Below, piece by piece: positions 33,074 through 40,847 of a stretch of 64,000 bases of DNA. Source of the DNA: a virus. How positions within the stretch are numbered: position 1 is the stretch's first letter; the number at the start of each line of letters is the position of its first letter. Under the pieces are notes generated by a model. The model was not told the DNA's origin. It saw only the letters and a list, made by a program, of their open reading frames with translations, and searched no databases. Location of the stretch: positions 1 to 64,000 of the IMG/VR virus record IMGVR_UViG_3300020582_000006, one strand, 5' to 3'. The position numbers and the translations under genes were made by a program.

Positions 33074-33288
33074 ATCGTGATCCTGCAGAGCGGGCAGTGT
33101 TCGCCCGGTGGCGGCGGTTCTCGTCGCGGCTTCGACATTTGCTCACCATTCAGCCAGGATTTGATCCAGCCTTCAAGCACCGGCCCCATCTTGCGGCCCT
33201 CCCGCGCCAGCCGTGACTGGAATTCATTCAGCAAAACTCTTTCGATCCGGAATCCGGTTTGCTTCGAGTCGTCTCTTAGTCTGGCCAT
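33070..33288 (-). CDS. Small protein with CxxC tail
   Basis: Seventy-two residues. The first 45 (RLRDDSKQTGFRIERVLLNE) suggest a ribbon-helix-helix-like or helical fold, and the C-terminus ends in CPLCRITI. Coupled to the following gene by ATGA-type overlap. Function unknown. Confidence 0.55.
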   Translation of the reverse strand: MARLRDDSKQTGFRIERVLLNEFQSRLAREGRKMGPVLEGWIKSWLNGEQMSKPRREPPPPGEHCPLCRITI

Positions 33289-33300
33289 TTTAATTGTCCT

Positions 33301-33942
33301 TTAAACCATAGCCTGTTGTGCCCATATAGCCTGTTTTTTTCGGCTTTCGGTGAGCGCCCAGAGGAACGTATCGAAGTGCTTGCGGAAGGTTGAGAACGGA
33401 TACCAGTGCAGCTTGAACGTACCGTCCTTTTTCAGCTGCACAACCAGACGGCGATAGCCGTAACAGGCATAAGGGCCGACGCAGGCCTGCGCGTAACTGG
33501 CCAGCTGCGGCCCCCAGGACTCGGTTTCTTCGCCTGTCTTCCAGTCGAGGATCGTCCTGTCGGCGCCCCGGTACAAACCCTTCACGTCGAGCATGCCGAT
33601 ATAGCGGAAGCGCGGACAATAGACAATGTGCTCGATCAGTTCGGGAACAAAGCCCGACTCGATCATGAACTTGCGCCGCGCGACCAGATAAGGCTCGATC
33701 TCAGGCGCTACCGTCGCCGGATCGAGGTCATCCTCCATCTCATAGTGGATGGCGCGATGCACCGCCGTGCCGCGCTCCTGCGCATACTGCAGGACGTCTC
33801 GCGGCACGCGTGAGAAGTCCGAGATCCCGGCGTCTTCGAGCACCTGCGTGGTCGAGCGCGTTACGCTCCCGTCGACCGTGTAGATATGGCCAGCGGGCCG
33901 GAATGCGATTACCGGATTGTCGATGCGGGGATCGACCAGCAT
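33301..33942 (-). CDS. PD-(D/E)XK exonuclease, RecT partner
   Basis: The 213-residue protein belongs to the PDDEXK_1/Cas4-RecB-like superfamily. Visible motifs: RSTTQVLEDAGISDF near the start, a His in GTAVHRAIHYEME, the catalytic block YIGMLDVKGLYRGADRTILD with WKTGEE (D...D-W-K), and QLASYAQACV. Together with RecT it would resect double-strand ends and anneal strands. The preceding gene's TAA overlaps nothing; stop TAA and this ATG are adjacent (TAAATG). Confidence 0.85.
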   Translation of the reverse strand: MLVDPRIDNPVIAFRPAGHIYTVDGSVTRSTTQVLEDAGISDFSRVPRDVLQYAQERGTAVHRAIHYEMEDDLDPATVAPEIEPYLVARRKFMIESGFVPELIEHIVYCPRFRYIGMLDVKGLYRGADRTILDWKTGEETESWGPQLASYAQACVGPYACYGYRRLVVQLKKDGTFKLHWYPFSTFRKHFDTFLWALTESRKKQAIWAQQAMV

Positions 33943-34119
33943 TTATGCGGTCTTCTTCTGTTTTCGTCTGTCGAGGAACTCGCGCAGCGCCTGGCTGACC
34001 ACGTACTCGCGGTCCATATTCCCGTTGGCCTTGCAGTAGTCTCGCAACTCATCCACCAGATCCGAAGGCAATCGGGGATGGATCCGCTCCAGAGTAAGCT
34101 CCTCTTTGTTCTTTGCCAT
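33943..34119 (-). CDS. Ribbon-helix-helix DNA-binding protein heading the leftward operon
   Basis: Fifty-eight residues starting MAKNKEELTLERIHPRLP, then LVDELRDYCKANGNMDREYV and VSQALREFLDRRKQKK. A short beta strand followed by two helices is the ribbon-helix-helix (CopG/Arc) layout. As the first gene of the leftward early operon, next to a palindrome at 34172-34184, it is a good candidate for the operon's repressor. Confidence 0.75.
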   Translation of the reverse strand: MAKNKEELTLERIHPRLPSDLVDELRDYCKANGNMDREYVVSQALREFLDRRKQKKTA

Positions 34120-34267
34120 GCAGCCTCTATCCTATTACGCACCTGGACATCAAGGCAACACAGAAGTAAACACTATGTTATAGTTACCAACGATGTTTTT
34201 AAAGGGAGAGAAAAGCTTGAAAAATAGCCACGGACAAGGAACCGAAACTGAATGGAGTTAACGTTAA
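34120..34267. promoter_or_regulatory. Divergent control region with short palindrome
   Basis: This 148-bp AT-richer gap separates divergent operons. It holds the inverted repeat ACTAT-GTT-ATAGT at 34172-34184, which overlaps -10-like hexamers in both directions (TATGTT rightward, TATAAC leftward). A ribbon-helix-helix protein encoded next door could bind here. Exact promoters cannot be placed by eye. Confidence 0.5.
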
Positions 34268-34720
34268 ATGAACAATAACGCATCCCGATTTGAGGCAATG
34301 GCCATGCAATCACTTCTGCCCGGTTTAACATTCGCGGTCGAAAGCGCGCTCGAACTGCTGAATACGACTCGCGCTGTTCTCGGGCTCGAACCTGTACTGA
34401 TCCGGAATGGCGACATTCGGGAATCCCGGCCAAGGCGCGGGCGCCCTCGCAGAGCAGCCGACGAACCCGAAGTGCAGGAGGAGTCAGAGACGGCCGAGAC
34501 TCTCGCAGTCGTCGCAGCGCCGCGCAAAGCCAGAGCAAAACGGAAACAATGGACGGCGAAGCAGCGCAGGGATATCGGTGAACGCACCCGGCAACGCTGG
34601 GCGGCGATGCGCGAAGCAGGCATCACGCCGCGCAATAACTCGCCTTCAACCGCCGAGGTCGAACGCGCCCTCAAGATCATCGAGCGAAGAAACAGGAAGT
34701 CCACAGCCAAGGCCGCTTAG
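34268..34720 (+). CDS. Basic protein with AT-hook-like motif
   Basis: The 150-residue protein has a helical N-terminal part (AMAMQSLLPGLTFAVESALE), a central Arg-rich stretch with RRGRPRR (an AT-hook-like core, residues about 56-62), an acidic linker, then a Lys/Arg-rich helix (KARAKRKQWTAKQRRDIGER). DNA binding or nucleoid-like compaction is plausible. First gene of the rightward operon, opposite the ribbon-helix-helix gene. Confidence 0.6.
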   Translation: MNNNASRFEAMAMQSLLPGLTFAVESALELLNTTRAVLGLEPVLIRNGDIRESRPRRGRPRRAADEPEVQEESETAETLAVVAAPRKARAKRKQWTAKQRRDIGERTRQRWAAMREAGITPRNNSPSTAEVERALKIIERRNRKSTAKAA

Positions 34721-34731
34721 AAAGGAACTCT

Positions 34732-35124
34732 ATGAACCGTGTGAACATCGAACCCAAGCGACAACACGCCGTGCGTATTTCCAATCGTCAGTACGGTCAG
34801 CTTCGCGCGATCCTGAATTCACCGAACGCGACCGCGGGCATCGAGGATATTTCCGCCTTCAACCAGCTCACTCTCGGCGCGAACAAGCGCCGGGGATTCA
34901 TCGCCGAGACACGTCGCAAAAACGGCATTACTCTGACCTTTGAAGGCCGTCAGGTACTGAAAGCGTTCGATCAGGCCGACTTCATGCGCAAAGTGGCGAG
35001 CCTGAATTTTTCCTCTTATCTGAGGCTGGAGCCGCGCATGATTCACTTCGCGCCGCTTGAGCGTAAAACAGCTCAGACCGCGAGAGAGTATCAAGAGGCC
35101 CGGCGCGCGACTACTGCGGCATAG
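34732..35124 (+). CDS. Hypothetical protein
   Basis: The 130-residue protein is basic and alpha/beta (HAVRISNRQYGQLRAILNSP, ITLTFEGRQVLKAFDQADFM). GAAAGGA lies about 7 bases before the ATG. The pattern of a winged-helix-like core is possible. Not recognised. Confidence 0.6.
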   Translation: MNRVNIEPKRQHAVRISNRQYGQLRAILNSPNATAGIEDISAFNQLTLGANKRRGFIAETRRKNGITLTFEGRQVLKAFDQADFMRKVASLNFSSYLRLEPRMIHFAPLERKTAQTAREYQEARRATTAA

Positions 35125-35130
35125 AAGCGA

Positions 35131-35508
35131 GTGAAGACCATCTTTTGTTGCGGCTGTCAGCGCGAGATCGAGGCGCGGCTGACATACGGGGCCGAGATCT
35201 ATCCCCACCGGCGCGATCTGTGGCTGCTGCCGTTCTGGAAGTGCGACGGCTGCCAGAACTATGTCGGCTGTCATCACAACTCACGCCAGCCGCACAGTCC
35301 ACTGGGTAATATTCCGACCGCGATCATGCGGGCGCTGCGCGTCGAGATCCACTCGGTGCTCGATGGCTTATGGAAGCACAAAGGGTTCCGCCGCGGCGAC
35401 GTTTACCGGCGTCTTTCGCAGCATATCGGCCGGCCCTACCATACTGGTGAGATAAGAACAGTCGAGGAAGCCCTTGCCATAAAGGGTTTCCTCGCGGACT
35501 TCAGATGA
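35131..35508 (+). CDS. DUF3268-like zinc-finger protein
   Basis: The 125-residue protein starts at GTG. It has CCGCQREIEARLTYGAEIYP, then WKCDGCQNYVGCHHNSRQPH, then PLGNIPTAIMRALRVEIHSV and LDGLWKHKGF. This is the DUF3268 pattern, known mostly from phages and plasmids: a small zinc-binding domain then helices. Function is not known. Stop overlaps the next start by 4 bases. Confidence 0.78.
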   Translation: MKTIFCCGCQREIEARLTYGAEIYPHRRDLWLLPFWKCDGCQNYVGCHHNSRQPHSPLGNIPTAIMRALRVEIHSVLDGLWKHKGFRRGDVYRRLSQHIGRPYHTGEIRTVEEALAIKGFLADFR

Positions 35509-35774
35509 TCCTCCGTGCGCGGGATGTCGTGTTCGTCCTGGTCGCCGTGACACTCAGTCTCGCGATATGGGGGATCATCTGGCTCGCGAAACATCCCTGC
35601 ACCCGCTCGGTGACGCATCGCGTCTGGGTCGATCAAATCACGACTTACGTGGATACCGGCGGCGGGATGAGGAATGCGGACGGAGAGTTTATTCCCGGGA
35701 CGGGAATCAAGGTACCCTTCACGACACCGGCCCACTTCGAGGATCAAACTATCTGTATGGAGCGCCGCCCATGA
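35505..35774 (+). CDS. Single-pass membrane protein
   Basis: Eighty-nine residues: hydrophobic helix at about 8-29 (VVFVLVAVTLSLAIWGIIWL), then a polar domain with Cys residues (HPCTRSV, TICMERR). Part of an overlap chain of small genes. Unknown. Confidence 0.6.
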   Translation: MILRARDVVFVLVAVTLSLAIWGIIWLAKHPCTRSVTHRVWVDQITTYVDTGGGMRNADGEFIPGTGIKVPFTTPAHFEDQTICMERRP

Positions 35775-35995
35775 GGAGTTACACCTACAGGCGCAAAGGA
35801 AACCGGCTCATCGACGGCGATACGCCGCCGATGCCGCCGCCCACGCTTTCTCCCGCGCAGGAGAAGGCCGAACTGCTGCGCCTCGCGCGGCTTTGTGAAG
35901 AGGGCTGGTCGACGATGACGGCGATCCCGCTCAAAGCCCCGCCGATGCCAAAGCGCAATTACCCGATCCCCGAACGCTGGCGGAGAGCTGTGTGA
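35771..35995 (+). CDS. Hypothetical small protein
   Basis: Seventy-four residues from ATGA overlap. Pro-rich (DTPPMPPPTLSPAQEK) with a helix AELLRLARLCEEGWSTM. Not recognised. Confidence 0.55.
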   Translation: MRSYTYRRKGNRLIDGDTPPMPPPTLSPAQEKAELLRLARLCEEGWSTMTAIPLKAPPMPKRNYPIPERWRRAV

Positions 35996-36198
35996 TGCCA
36001 CCTGTAACATCGCATGTTACGCCTTTTCAGGCGATCCAGGTCCTGTTGTCATTACTCAGCCTGTTCTTTATTGTGATGGCGGCCTGTATCTCAGTCCGGG
36101 CCCTGCGCACGCTGAAAAAATTCATCAGGCTGCAGGGCCGCATCAACGATCTGACGGATGAGCGGCTGCAGATGCTCGAACGGGAGGAGTACCGGTGA
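35992..36198 (+). CDS. Small membrane protein with coiled-coil tail
   Basis: Sixty-eight residues starting at GTG (or ATG 3 bases later). A hydrophobic segment (LLSLLSLFFIVMAACISV) is followed by a charged helix (KKFIRLQGRINDLTDERLQM). Stop overlaps the next GTG start. Confidence 0.55.
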   Translation: MMPPVTSHVTPFQAIQVLLSLLSLFFIVMAACISVRALRTLKKFIRLQGRINDLTDERLQMLEREEYR

Positions 36199-36548
36199 TA
36201 GCGGTCCGTGTGTTCCTGTCGATGACGCTGACCGTGCTCGCCGCGCTCGAGTGGTACACGGTCCTCGAGCGCGTCTCGCTCGACTGGTATGCGGACCAGC
36301 TGGTCGCTCAGGTGGAGATGGAGACGGGCCGCAAGTACCCGGCTGCCGCCAAAGCGCAGCTCTACGCCATCGTGAACAAAGCGCCGTCCTACTCGAAAGT
36401 GCTGCCGCCGGCGCTGGTCAACACCGTGACGGCCGCGGGCGCGTGGGCGCTGACATTCTGGGCGATTCGGCGCAGAGATCGCGAGGAACAGGAACAATCA
36501 AAACAAGATGACCTGCAGTTATTGCGACGAAGAGATTCTCAAACATGA
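36195..36548 (+). CDS. Membrane protein
   Basis: The 117-residue protein from GTG has hydrophobic segments at about 4-20 and 75-92 (VNTVTAAGAWALTFWAIRRR) and a polar middle. Its 3' end overlaps the zinc-motif gene at 36508 by 41 bases in another frame. Unknown. Confidence 0.55.
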   Translation: MIAVRVFLSMTLTVLAALEWYTVLERVSLDWYADQLVAQVEMETGRKYPAAAKAQLYAIVNKAPSYSKVLPPALVNTVTAAGAWALTFWAIRRRDREEQEQSKQDDLQLLRRRDSQT

Positions 36549-36753
36549 GCCGGTCGGCTTCAACGGCTCGATGCATCAGGAGTGCGCCTGCCGGGCCATT
36601 ATGGGATCTGCGGCTCACCAGATGCACATATGCCACTGCTTCGGCGGCCGGGGGGAAGACCCGCCTGAATTCACGGCACGCCAGGGCGCGAAACTGGCAT
36701 GGGAGACGTTCCAGGCACTTAAGAAAAAGAGAGAACAGGCCAGCCTGAACTGA
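36508..36753 (+). CDS. Small zinc-motif protein
   Basis: Eighty-one residues: CSYCDEEILKHEPVGFNGSM, then HQECACRAIMGSAAHQMHIC and HCFGGRGEDPPEFTARQGAK. The Cys/His-rich N-terminal two thirds suggests one or two zinc ions. Similar proteins are common in soil-bacterial phages and plasmids as I recall. Function unknown. Confidence 0.65.
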   Translation: MTCSYCDEEILKHEPVGFNGSMHQECACRAIMGSAAHQMHICHCFGGRGEDPPEFTARQGAKLAWETFQALKKKREQASLN

Positions 36754-36754
36754 G

Positions 36755-37018
36755 ATGAAGATCATTCACATACTCGGCACCGCATCAGGCCAGCCTCATC
36801 CCTATGACGACATGTACCTGCTGCAATACGATCCCACCGTGCGCCCGGATGGTATGATCCTGCTCGAAGTCGTCTCGGATCCGGCCTGCGCCAAACGCTT
36901 CGCCGACGCCGGCGAGGCGCTCGAAGAGTGGCGGCGTTCCAACGGCAGGCTGCGGCCGGACGGGAAGCCGGATCGCCCGCTGACTGCCTTCACCGTCGAT
37001 ATTATTGACGCGCCATGA
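36755..37018 (+). CDS. Hypothetical small protein
   Basis: Eighty-seven residues, alpha/beta (MKIIHILGTASGQPHPYDDM, GMILLEVVSDPACAKRFADA). Not recognised. Stop overlaps the next ATG. Confidence 0.55.
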   Translation: MKIIHILGTASGQPHPYDDMYLLQYDPTVRPDGMILLEVVSDPACAKRFADAGEALEEWRRSNGRLRPDGKPDRPLTAFTVDIIDAP

Positions 37019-37317
37019 CACGCAAACGAGTGGTCCAGATCCAGCGGCTGTCTATCTGTGAATGCGGCTTTCCGCTGCTCAAAGTGGAAATCGGGATCGG
37101 CGCTGAGTACACGATCGATCTCGACAGCGTGAGCACGAACGGCTGGCACCTGAAGTGCGGCGGCTGCGGTACGGTGATCCGCGATATCACGACGGTGATG
37201 GCGTCGTCGACGCTCGATCCGAATCGTCCGCCCGCGCGCCTGCCTTACGCGATCTTTCTCGGCAGCCGCGTGGCGCCGGTCCTTACAACTCCCACCCGAC
37301 AGGACAAAACCCAATGA
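37015..37317 (+). CDS. Zinc-ribbon protein
   Basis: One hundred residues with CECGFPLLKVEI and CGGCGTVIRDI, forming a four-Cys zinc ribbon with a beta insert. Overlaps both neighbours by ATGA junctions. Possibly a nucleic-acid-binding or host-takeover factor. Confidence 0.6.
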   Translation: MTRKRVVQIQRLSICECGFPLLKVEIGIGAEYTIDLDSVSTNGWHLKCGGCGTVIRDITTVMASSTLDPNRPPARLPYAIFLGSRVAPVLTTPTRQDKTQ

Positions 37318-37604
37318 CCGAACACGAAGTCATGATTTGCGCCCCGGCAGACGGGCTATGGACCATACCCGGCTCAGTTTTCGATAAGATCTGTGTGCGC
37401 TGCGCCGCGCCCGTCATGATGGCCCCGTCCGGCGTTCGTTACATGGAAACTCACACGGTCGAAGTGATCTGCATGATCTGCTTCGATCCGCAGGGCCGCG
37501 ACCGCAACGTCGCGAAAAAGATCCGCCTGACCGCGCCGGTCAGCGTCATCAATGGAGAACTTATGAACGTCACCCGGAACTACCGCGCGAGGACCACGAA
37601 TTGA
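37314..37604 (+). CDS. Zinc-ribbon protein
   Basis: Ninety-six residues from ATG at 37314. CVRCAAPVMMAP and VICMICFDPQGRDRN give a second four-Cys ribbon in this operon. ATGA overlap upstream, TTGA overlap downstream. Confidence 0.6.
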   Translation: MTEHEVMICAPADGLWTIPGSVFDKICVRCAAPVMMAPSGVRYMETHTVEVICMICFDPQGRDRNVAKKIRLTAPVSVINGELMNVTRNYRARTTN

Positions 37605-37891
37605 CGCCGCCGATGGGTTACTCGCGGGCATCTGAAGCCGAAGATGCCGACGTGATCCTGCGCATGTCCGAAAACGACTACATCATGCTGCTGACGTCTC
37701 TGGGTATGGCTTATGCTTCAGGCCTTCAGGAATCCCTGCCGATGATCAACCGCATCAACGCAGGCAATCCGGACTTTTCGCCGTATGAATCCTCGGAAGA
37801 CCTCGAAGCGAGAGCGGCGCAGACGGTCGCGATGCTCCGGAAACTAATGGAAGGGACGGACTCATTTCATGTGGGAATGCGCTCAGTGTAG
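37601..37891 (+). CDS. Hypothetical small protein
   Basis: Ninety-six residues from TTG. Helical (VILRMSENDYIMLLTSLGMA). Its 3' end overlaps the TnpB/Cas12-like gene by 23 bases. Unrecognised. Confidence 0.55.
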   Translation: MTPPMGYSRASEAEDADVILRMSENDYIMLLTSLGMAYASGLQESLPMINRINAGNPDFSPYESSEDLEARAAQTVAMLRKLMEGTDSFHVGMRSV

Positions 37892-39065
37892 TCTGACGCG
37901 AGAGAAGCCGGTAAGCCGGCCGCCGATGGGCTGGAAACGGCGCGGCAAAGCCATCTATTGCAGGGACTGCTGGCGCAAGCTCTACGTGCTGCGGGCTGTC
38001 ACGATCCCGGTCGTGAGCCCGCTGACGCTCAAGTACAAAGCTGATGAAACGCTTCACCCCTGCGACTGGGATGAGTTCGGGAAACGCCTGCGCGAGCAAT
38101 GGGCGCTGATCACCCAGGCTTCCAACTGGATGATGACCGAGATGTACATGCGGGATGACCGGTCCCGCGACAAAGGCAAGCTGCAGCCGATGCCCGGCGT
38201 CTATCTCTATCCCGAGACGCGCAAACAGTTTCCCGGCATGGCCTCGCAGACCACCGCGGCCCTCGAGAACCAGATCGGCAAGAAATACCGGGCGAAGCGT
38301 TTCGATGTGATCTGGACCTGCCGCGCCAGCCTGCCTACCTTCCGCTACCCCACGCCTTTGCCGGTACCTCATCAGGCATGGTCAATAAGACTTGACGATA
38401 ACTGCCCGCTCGTCTCCGCGCCTATTGGAGATGCGCGTGTCGAATTTCGCCTGCGCAACGGCCATCAGTTCCGCCGGCAGCTGCTCGCCGTGAAGCAGAT
38501 CATCGCGGACGAAGCCGAACCCGGCCAGATGGATCTCTACCGCCAGGGCAAATCGGTGATGTGCAAGCTGGTCGCCTGGCTGCCGCGCCGTCCGGTCGAG
38601 ACGAAGATCGAAGGCACGCTGTTCGTACGCGCGGATGCGCAGGCGCTGCTGGTGGCTCTGAACGTCAAGGATGACCGTCTGTGGACCTACCATGGCGATC
38701 AGGCGCGTCGATGGTCAGCAGCGCACCGCCGGTTGCTCCAGCGCCTTGCAGACGACAGCAAGGCCGAACACAGGCCCACTGTGCCTTTCCACGCGCGGCG
38801 CGAGGCCGCGGCCCTCAAATATCGGGATCGCATGTCGAGCCTGACTCACCAGATCGCCGCTATGACTGTGAACTACGCCTTACGGCGGAAGTTCGCCGCC
38901 GTGCGCTATGACGACACCGCCCGGGACCTGTTCTGCCCCCACTTTCCCTGGCACATCCTGCGGCTGAAGCTCGCTGAGAAATGCGATGCGGCCGGCATCG
39001 AGTTCCATGCGGTGACACCCGGGGAACCGGAAGAAGTCTTGCACGAACCGGTAATGGAGGAGTAA
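37869..39065 (+). CDS. TnpB/Cas12-like RuvC-fold protein, probably catalytically impaired
   Basis: The 398-residue protein has an N-terminal zinc site (C4, C7, C31, C34), a helical/beta region resembling WED/REC parts of compact type V effectors (about 40-240), and a C-terminal RuvC-like region. D256 in LFVRADAQ fits the first RuvC Asp. HRRLLQRLADDSK and LKYRDRMSSLTHQIAAMTVN (H327) fit the bridge/helix that precedes RuvC-II, FAAVRYDDT takes the place of the 'vEdL' Glu motif, and FPWHILRLKLAEKCDAAGIE fits the 'w..L..yKa..aGi' helix. The protein stops there: the usual C-terminal zinc finger and third RuvC Asp are missing. It may be a nuclease-dead RNA-guided regulator, or only a distant relative. 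The match is by eye. Confidence 0.55.
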   Translation: MWECAQCSLTREKPVSRPPMGWKRRGKAIYCRDCWRKLYVLRAVTIPVVSPLTLKYKADETLHPCDWDEFGKRLREQWALITQASNWMMTEMYMRDDRSRDKGKLQPMPGVYLYPETRKQFPGMASQTTAALENQIGKKYRAKRFDVIWTCRASLPTFRYPTPLPVPHQAWSIRLDDNCPLVSAPIGDARVEFRLRNGHQFRRQLLAVKQIIADEAEPGQMDLYRQGKSVMCKLVAWLPRRPVETKIEGTLFVRADAQALLVALNVKDDRLWTYHGDQARRWSAAHRRLLQRLADDSKAEHRPTVPFHARREAAALKYRDRMSSLTHQIAAMTVNYALRRKFAAVRYDDTARDLFCPHFPWHILRLKLAEKCDAAGIEFHAVTPGEPEEVLHEPVMEE

Positions 39066-39202
39066 ACTTTTGGTTTCCGCGCCACCGACAGGCGCAGGCC
39101 GCTTATTCGCTGGAAACGCTTGCCGATCCAGTCGACGCGGCAAAGCTGCTGTTAAGGGTTCCTGATATGGGCGCAAGCCGCAGCCGGGAAAACGATCATT
39201 GA
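39062..39202 (+). CDS. Possible short downstream frame
   Basis: A -1 frame relative to the preceding gene stays open from within its end to TGA at 39200-39202 and reads NFWFPRHRQAQAAYSLETLA, then DPVDAAKLLLRVPDMG. The composition looks coding, but there is no in-frame start with a ribosome site near 39065. It could be a remnant or a frameshift extension. Low confidence. Confidence 0.25.
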   Translation, partial: VNFWFPRHRQAQAAYSLETLADPVDAAKLLLRVPDMGASRSRENDH

Positions 39203-39304
39203 AAGCAGAATCGACCGATTCGGTACAAGACACCGGGTAGCGGTCGTCTCGGCATCAACTCCGACTGCTGATCGGATCGGGCTTGTTGTGGGCCTCCTAC
39301 CTGA

Positions 39305-40655
39305 TCGTTCGGTATGGCTGCTCGCGCGACGTTCGGGTGGGATTCGTTCGGTTCATATCTGGATTCGTTCGGGGGGCTCGCAACTCGTCGGATCGGCACA
39401 AGAGACGGCAGATCGGTCGGTTGGAACAGCCAGATAGGTCGGGGCAACGCCGGATGAGGCTTTCGGGTGCTTAATCCAGATTCCCGTCGGGAAAGATGAG
39501 TCAACCGGTTCGGGGCCTGCTACCTGATCGGTCGGAAACCCGTCGCCGAACTGATCGGGAGATGATCGGGCGTTCGGGGGGATAGGTCGGGGTACTCGCA
39601 GTCCTCGGGTCGGGAATAGTTCGGGAAACGATCGGGAACTGATCGTGTCGGGTCTTGCATCTGTCCACCGTCTCGGGTTGCGAGTCATTCGTTCGGGTGG
39701 TCTCGATGGCTGGTCGTCTCAGGCCCTGAAAGACCAGATCGTTCGGGTTTCGCGGATGTGGTTCGTTCGGGTGTTGCATCTGCAACCATCGTTCGGGTTT
39801 TCAACTTCGTTTCGGCGGGGACTGTCGGACCACCGAAGGCTGGTCGTTCGGTCGCCACTGCCGCTCAGATCGTTCGGGACACAACTGGGAACTGATCGTG
39901 TCGGGTCTTGCATCTGTCGATTCGGGATTTTCGGGTCACGACCATTCGAGATCGGTCGGGTGGGGCAAGAACAAGATCGGTCGGGGTAAGTAGCGAGATC
40001 GGTCGGTATCCGATTTGTTCGGGTCTTTAACTCGTCCTCTGGCCTGTTCGTTCGGGGGATGTTAGCGGAGATCGGTCGGGCATCCTGGCCTGTTCGTTCG
40101 GGAAATAGCCTAAGCGGAGATCGGTCGGGCAACTTGAAAGAGGCCTCTGTATTTCGGGCACCCCGTCAAGGAGTTCGTTCGGGGATATATCGGCCGGGAA
40201 ATGGACAAGCCGGCGTCGAGATCGGTCGGGCTGTAGCAAGGAGTGCCGGTCGGGTCGGTGGAATCAGCAGCCGAAGCTATCAGGCGTCGAGATCGGTCGG
40301 TCAAGGAATGGTTTTTGATCTTTCGGGGCCTGGGCGAAATATCTGCAATCGGTCGGGGAAAGATTTGGATCGTTCGGTTCGCCGCGACCGTACCGGGCGT
40401 CGTGATCGGTCGGGCCAAGCTCATGATCGGTCGGGCTGTGGAGTGATTTCATCGGGATTACCGGCGTTTGCGTGATCGGTCGGGATTTGTTCGTCAGTGA
40501 GGATCGGTCGGGGCTCGCGCTGTTCCCAGGCTCTCGTCAGCGGTCATCGGGATTACCGGCGATCCGGGTCGGTCGGTCAGAAAAAGCTCGAGTGCCTTTT
40601 TCCGGCGGGGTGTTTCAGCGGAGCTTTGTTTCGGTTCAATGAATTGATCGTTCGG
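39305..40655 (+). repeat. Large same-orientation array of TCG(G/T)TCGG repeats
   Basis: By hand count about 29 exact copies of TCGGTCGG or TCGTTCGG, mostly within GATCGGTCGGG or GTTCGTTCGGG, plus about a dozen one-base variants, fill this 1.35-kb block, all on the plus strand. Neighbouring copies are most often 21-29 bp apart, with many larger gaps near twice that. There is no credible gene. The array lies between the TnpB/Cas12-like gene and the RepA iterons, so it is best read as a giant iteron or protein-binding array of the plasmid origin. Confidence 0.85.
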
Positions 40656-40665
40656 TATCTGTCAC

Positions 40666-40689
40666 TTTTCCACAGGTCGGCGCGCCGAC
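40666..40689. other. DnaA-box-like site and 14-bp palindrome
   Basis: TTTTCCACA (40666-40674) differs from the DnaA box consensus by one base. Directly after it, GTCGGCGCGCCGAC (40676-40689) is a perfect 14-bp palindrome. Both lie between the repeat array and the three 18-bp iterons, as expected for parts of a replication origin. Confidence 0.55.
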
Positions 40690-40733
40690 TACTGGTTCTT
40701 TCTACAGGAGTTAATACAGGTCAATAAGGAAGG

Positions 40734-40829
40734 GCGCCCCTAAATCTACGTATGCGCGCCCCTAAATCTACGTGCCCGGGTTCGCATCGCATTGATTCGA
40801 CTGAAACCAAAGCGCCCCTAAATCTACGT
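40734..40829. repeat. Three 18-bp iterons beside repA
   Basis: GCGCCCCTAAATCTACGT occurs exactly three times: 40734-40751, 40756-40773 and 40812-40829. The first two are 22 bp apart, a typical iteron period. The last ends 18 bp before the repA stop codon. These are the most likely RepA binding sites and mark the plasmid origin. Confidence 0.85.
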
Positions 40830-40847
40830 GCAAAAATGCAGAGATTC

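Noticed and set aside
39196-40452. Several open frames on the minus strand through the repeat block, rich in Pro-Thr-Asp and Arg-Pro-Ile
   Set aside because: They occur in all frames, arise from the stop-free reverse complement of the repeat (CCCGACCGATC), and lack ribosome sites and consistent composition.
39305-40655. CRISPR array near the TnpB/Cas12-like gene
   Set aside because: Repeats are only 8-11 bp, degenerate and irregularly spaced; there are no long identical repeats with equal-sized spacers and no Cas1/Cas2.
40676-40689. 14-bp palindrome as a terminator
   Set aside because: No loop and no T tract; it is better seen as part of the origin region.
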